DNA of 64,000 bases from Halolamina sediminis (GTDB lineage Archaea > Halobacteriota > Halobacteria > Halobacteriales > Haloferacaceae): NCBI RefSeq assembly GCF_001282785.1, contig NZ_CVUA01000001.1, positions 1,054,001 to 1,118,000 of the forward strand, in the 5' to 3' direction. Positions 62,634-64,000 of this stretch are shown here, one piece after another (the first letter of the stretch is position 1; each line of letters opens with the position of its first letter). Under the pieces are notes generated by a model, which saw only the letters and a program-made list of their open reading frames with translations, was not told the DNA's origin and searched no databases. The position numbers were made by a program, and so were the translations under genes.

Positions 62634-64000
62634 TCATACGCTCGCCAGCGCGTCGCGGTCGAGGAACACGACGATCTCCTCGCTCCAGAGCTTGAACCGG
62701 TGCTCGCGAACCGCGTACCCGTCGAGTTCGGCGGCGACCTCCTCGCGGGCGTCGTCGTGGGCGATCACGACCGGCGGCGCGTCCGCGAGCGCCCGCTCGG
62801 GCGGCGTGTCGGGCGCGCTGGAGCGCACGTTCGCGCCGGCGCGTTCGAGATACCACGGGAGCGGCAGCCGGGAGTGCCACGACGGCCCGCCCGGCGGCGG
62901 CTGGTCGAGGCTCGACTCGTTCGCGACGTAGAACTGCGTCCCGCCGCCGGCACTGGTGCCGTAGAACAGCACGTCCGTCCCGTCGTTCCCGTCGGCGATG
63001 GCCGCCACGTCGTCCATCGTCCGCTGAAGGTCGTTCTCGGGTTGGGCCCACTGGAGCACCTGTCGGTCCTCCCCGCTCGCGCTGTTCCAGTAGTCGACGT
63101 TCAGGCCGACGACGCCGACGGTGCCGGCAGTGAGCAGGAGCACCGCGATCAGGGCCGTCGTTCCGAGTTGGGGTCGTTCACCCCCAATAACGCCCCGGAG
63201 CGCGTCGACGGCCGACTCGTTCCCCGTCGTCAACTCCCGATCGACGACGCCGACGAGCGCGGCGGCGCCGACTGCGGCGGGCACCGTCAGCGGGAGCACT
63301 GCGTGGGTCCCCGCCCACGGCGCCTGAATGTCGGTCGCGATCGGGTAGCCGGCGACGCTGGCGGCTGCCCAGTAGAGGCAGAACGCGACGAGCAGGCGGC
63401 GGCGCGGCTCGCCCCCGCGAGCGTCGGCGACCCCGTAGCCGTCAGCGAGGAAGCCGACGAGTGCCAGCCCGAGGACGACGGGCGCGCCGAACGCGAGCGT
63501 CTCCAAGGTGTCGTGGACGAACGCGAGGTAGGAGCGGTCGCCGCCGTCGCGTTCGATCCACGTGCTCACCAGCTCCTCGCCCGTCTCCACCAGCGCGGCG
63601 TCGAGCACGTCGAGCAGGCTCCCTACGGAGGAGAACGCGCCCCAGATCTCCGGTCGGGGGGCGTACATGACGGCCGTGACCGCGAGAAACGCCCCCGCCA
63701 GCGCGGCGAGTGCGCCCCCGAGCCAGAGCACGACGGGGACCGAGCGGCGGTCGAGCCACTCCCCGATCGCGTCGACGTCGCCTCGAACCCGGGCCGTGGC
63801 GCCCGATCCGTCGCTGGCGGTCGCGGCCCGGATCAGCCGGTGGTCGTAGCAGACGGCCGCGGCGCCGCCGAAGCAGGCGACGTAGAGGATCGCGTTCTCC
63901 TTGCTCGCGAAGCCGAGCGCGAGCGCCGCGCTCGCCGCGACCGCGGGCCCGAGCCGGCGAGTGTCGAACGCCCGCACGAGCAGCGCGAACGCCGCGAACG
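62634..64000 (-). CDS. Agl23/TIGR03663-like membrane protein, 5' end outside the window
   Basis: The C-terminal about 455 residues of a polytopic protein (about eight helices here) that resembles the TIGR03663 glycosyltransferase-39-like family (Agl23, called flippase activity-associated). ALALGFASKENAILYVACF with the acidic ExN and APWAGTHAVLPLTV are family-like. The soluble C-terminal part (about the last 130 residues) ends at the stop at 62634. The frame stays open to base 64000, so the N-terminus is beyond the edge. Confidence 0.75.
   Translation of the reverse strand, partial: FAAFALLVRAFDTRRLGPAVAASAALALGFASKENAILYVACFGGAAAVCYDHRLIRAATASDGSGATARVRGDVDAIGEWLDRRSVPVVLWLGGALAALAGAFLAVTAVMYAPRPEIWGAFSSVGSLLDVLDAALVETGEELVSTWIERDGGDRSYLAFVHDTLETLAFGAPVVLGLALVGFLADGYGVADARGGEPRRRLLVAFCLYWAAASVAGYPIATDIQAPWAGTHAVLPLTVPAAVGAAALVGVVDRELTTGNESAVDALRGVIGGERPQLGTTALIAVLLLTAGTVGVVGLNVDYWNSASGEDRQVLQWAQPENDLQRTMDDVAAIADGNDGTDVLFYGTSAGGGTQFYVANESSLDQPPPGGPSWHSRLPLPWYLERAGANVRSSAPDTPPERALADAPPVVIAHDDAREEVAAELDGYAVREHRFKLWSEEIVVFLDRDALASV

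Overview
The window is a G+C-rich stretch of chromosome from a halophilic archaeon (class Halobacteria; the genus cannot be fixed from sequence alone). The evidence is the very acidic, Asp/Glu-rich proteins throughout, and archaeal information-processing genes (SRP19, Gar1, RNase P Rpp30 and Pop5, proteasome alpha, Trm5, Dph6). Further support comes from haloarchaeal fusions (PurN-AICAR transformylase, FolC-FolP), PGF-CTERM surface anchoring, Tat lipoproteins, TATA-like boxes about 26-28 nt upstream of apparently leaderless starts, and many stop/start overlaps inside operons. There is no insertion sequence, integrase, CRISPR array or rRNA. Gene density is high and no gene-free stretch exceeds 300 bases.

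Layout. 0-1 kb: a membrane-anchored protein and tRNA-Thr(CGU), next to a ladder of degenerate copies of that tRNA's 3' end arranged as inverted repeats. 1-5.7 kb: trm5 and a corrinoid importer (btuD-btuC divergent from btuF). 5.7-9.1 kb: srp19-gar1, a presenilin-type protease, and small PUA, FMN and NYN proteins. 9.1-15.4 kb: a lysine operon dapA-dapB-dapD-lysA-dapF-dapE, preceded by a possible 28-codon leader peptide and hairpins. 15.5-20 kb: a Usp protein, a Zn-ribbon protein, purB and divergent purNH. 20-25.2 kb: folCP, rpp30, methyltransferase, pop5, psmA. 25.2-28.8 kb: GNAT, wHTH, glutaredoxin-like, PAPS-reductase-like and a possible PD-(D/E)XK protein. 28.9-31.8 kb: a tiny membrane protein convergent with a CHAT-protease gene that is co-transcribed with a DUF7504-like gene. 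31.8-37.9 kb: dph6, an NhaC antiporter, an orphan oligopeptide-binding lipoprotein and small genes. 37.9-41.8 kb: a heme-copper reductase cluster (small subunit, subunit II with CuA plus blue-copper domain, subunit I lacking the active-site tyrosine, ctaB). 42-47.1 kb: sugar nucleotidyltransferase, HTH/Zn-ribbon, RCK-DHH, CBS-ParB-like and M24 peptidase. 47.2-49.3 kb: an iron-type ABC permease and ATPase behind a perfect DtxR-like palindrome. 50.3-60.6 kb: complete nuoA-B-CD-H-I-J1-J2-K-L-M-N without the NADH module. 60.8-64 kb: purE-purK and the 3' part of an Agl23-like membrane protein cut by the window edge.

Points that stand out. (1) Perfect hairpins lie in frame inside at least four protein genes (dapA, dapF, folCP, nuoJ2). 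The dapA and dapF copies share conserved 30-nt ends around different, compensated stems, like a haloarchaeal counterpart of Rickettsia palindromic elements. (2) A candidate leader-peptide/attenuator precedes the lysine operon. (3) The terminal reductase has Gln where oxygen reductases have the cross-linked Tyr, suggesting a nitric oxide reductase-type enzyme. (4) The CHAT protease, DUF7504-like protein and tiny membrane peptide form a compact cassette of unknown function. (5) tRNA-Thr 3'-end copies form repeated inverted units.
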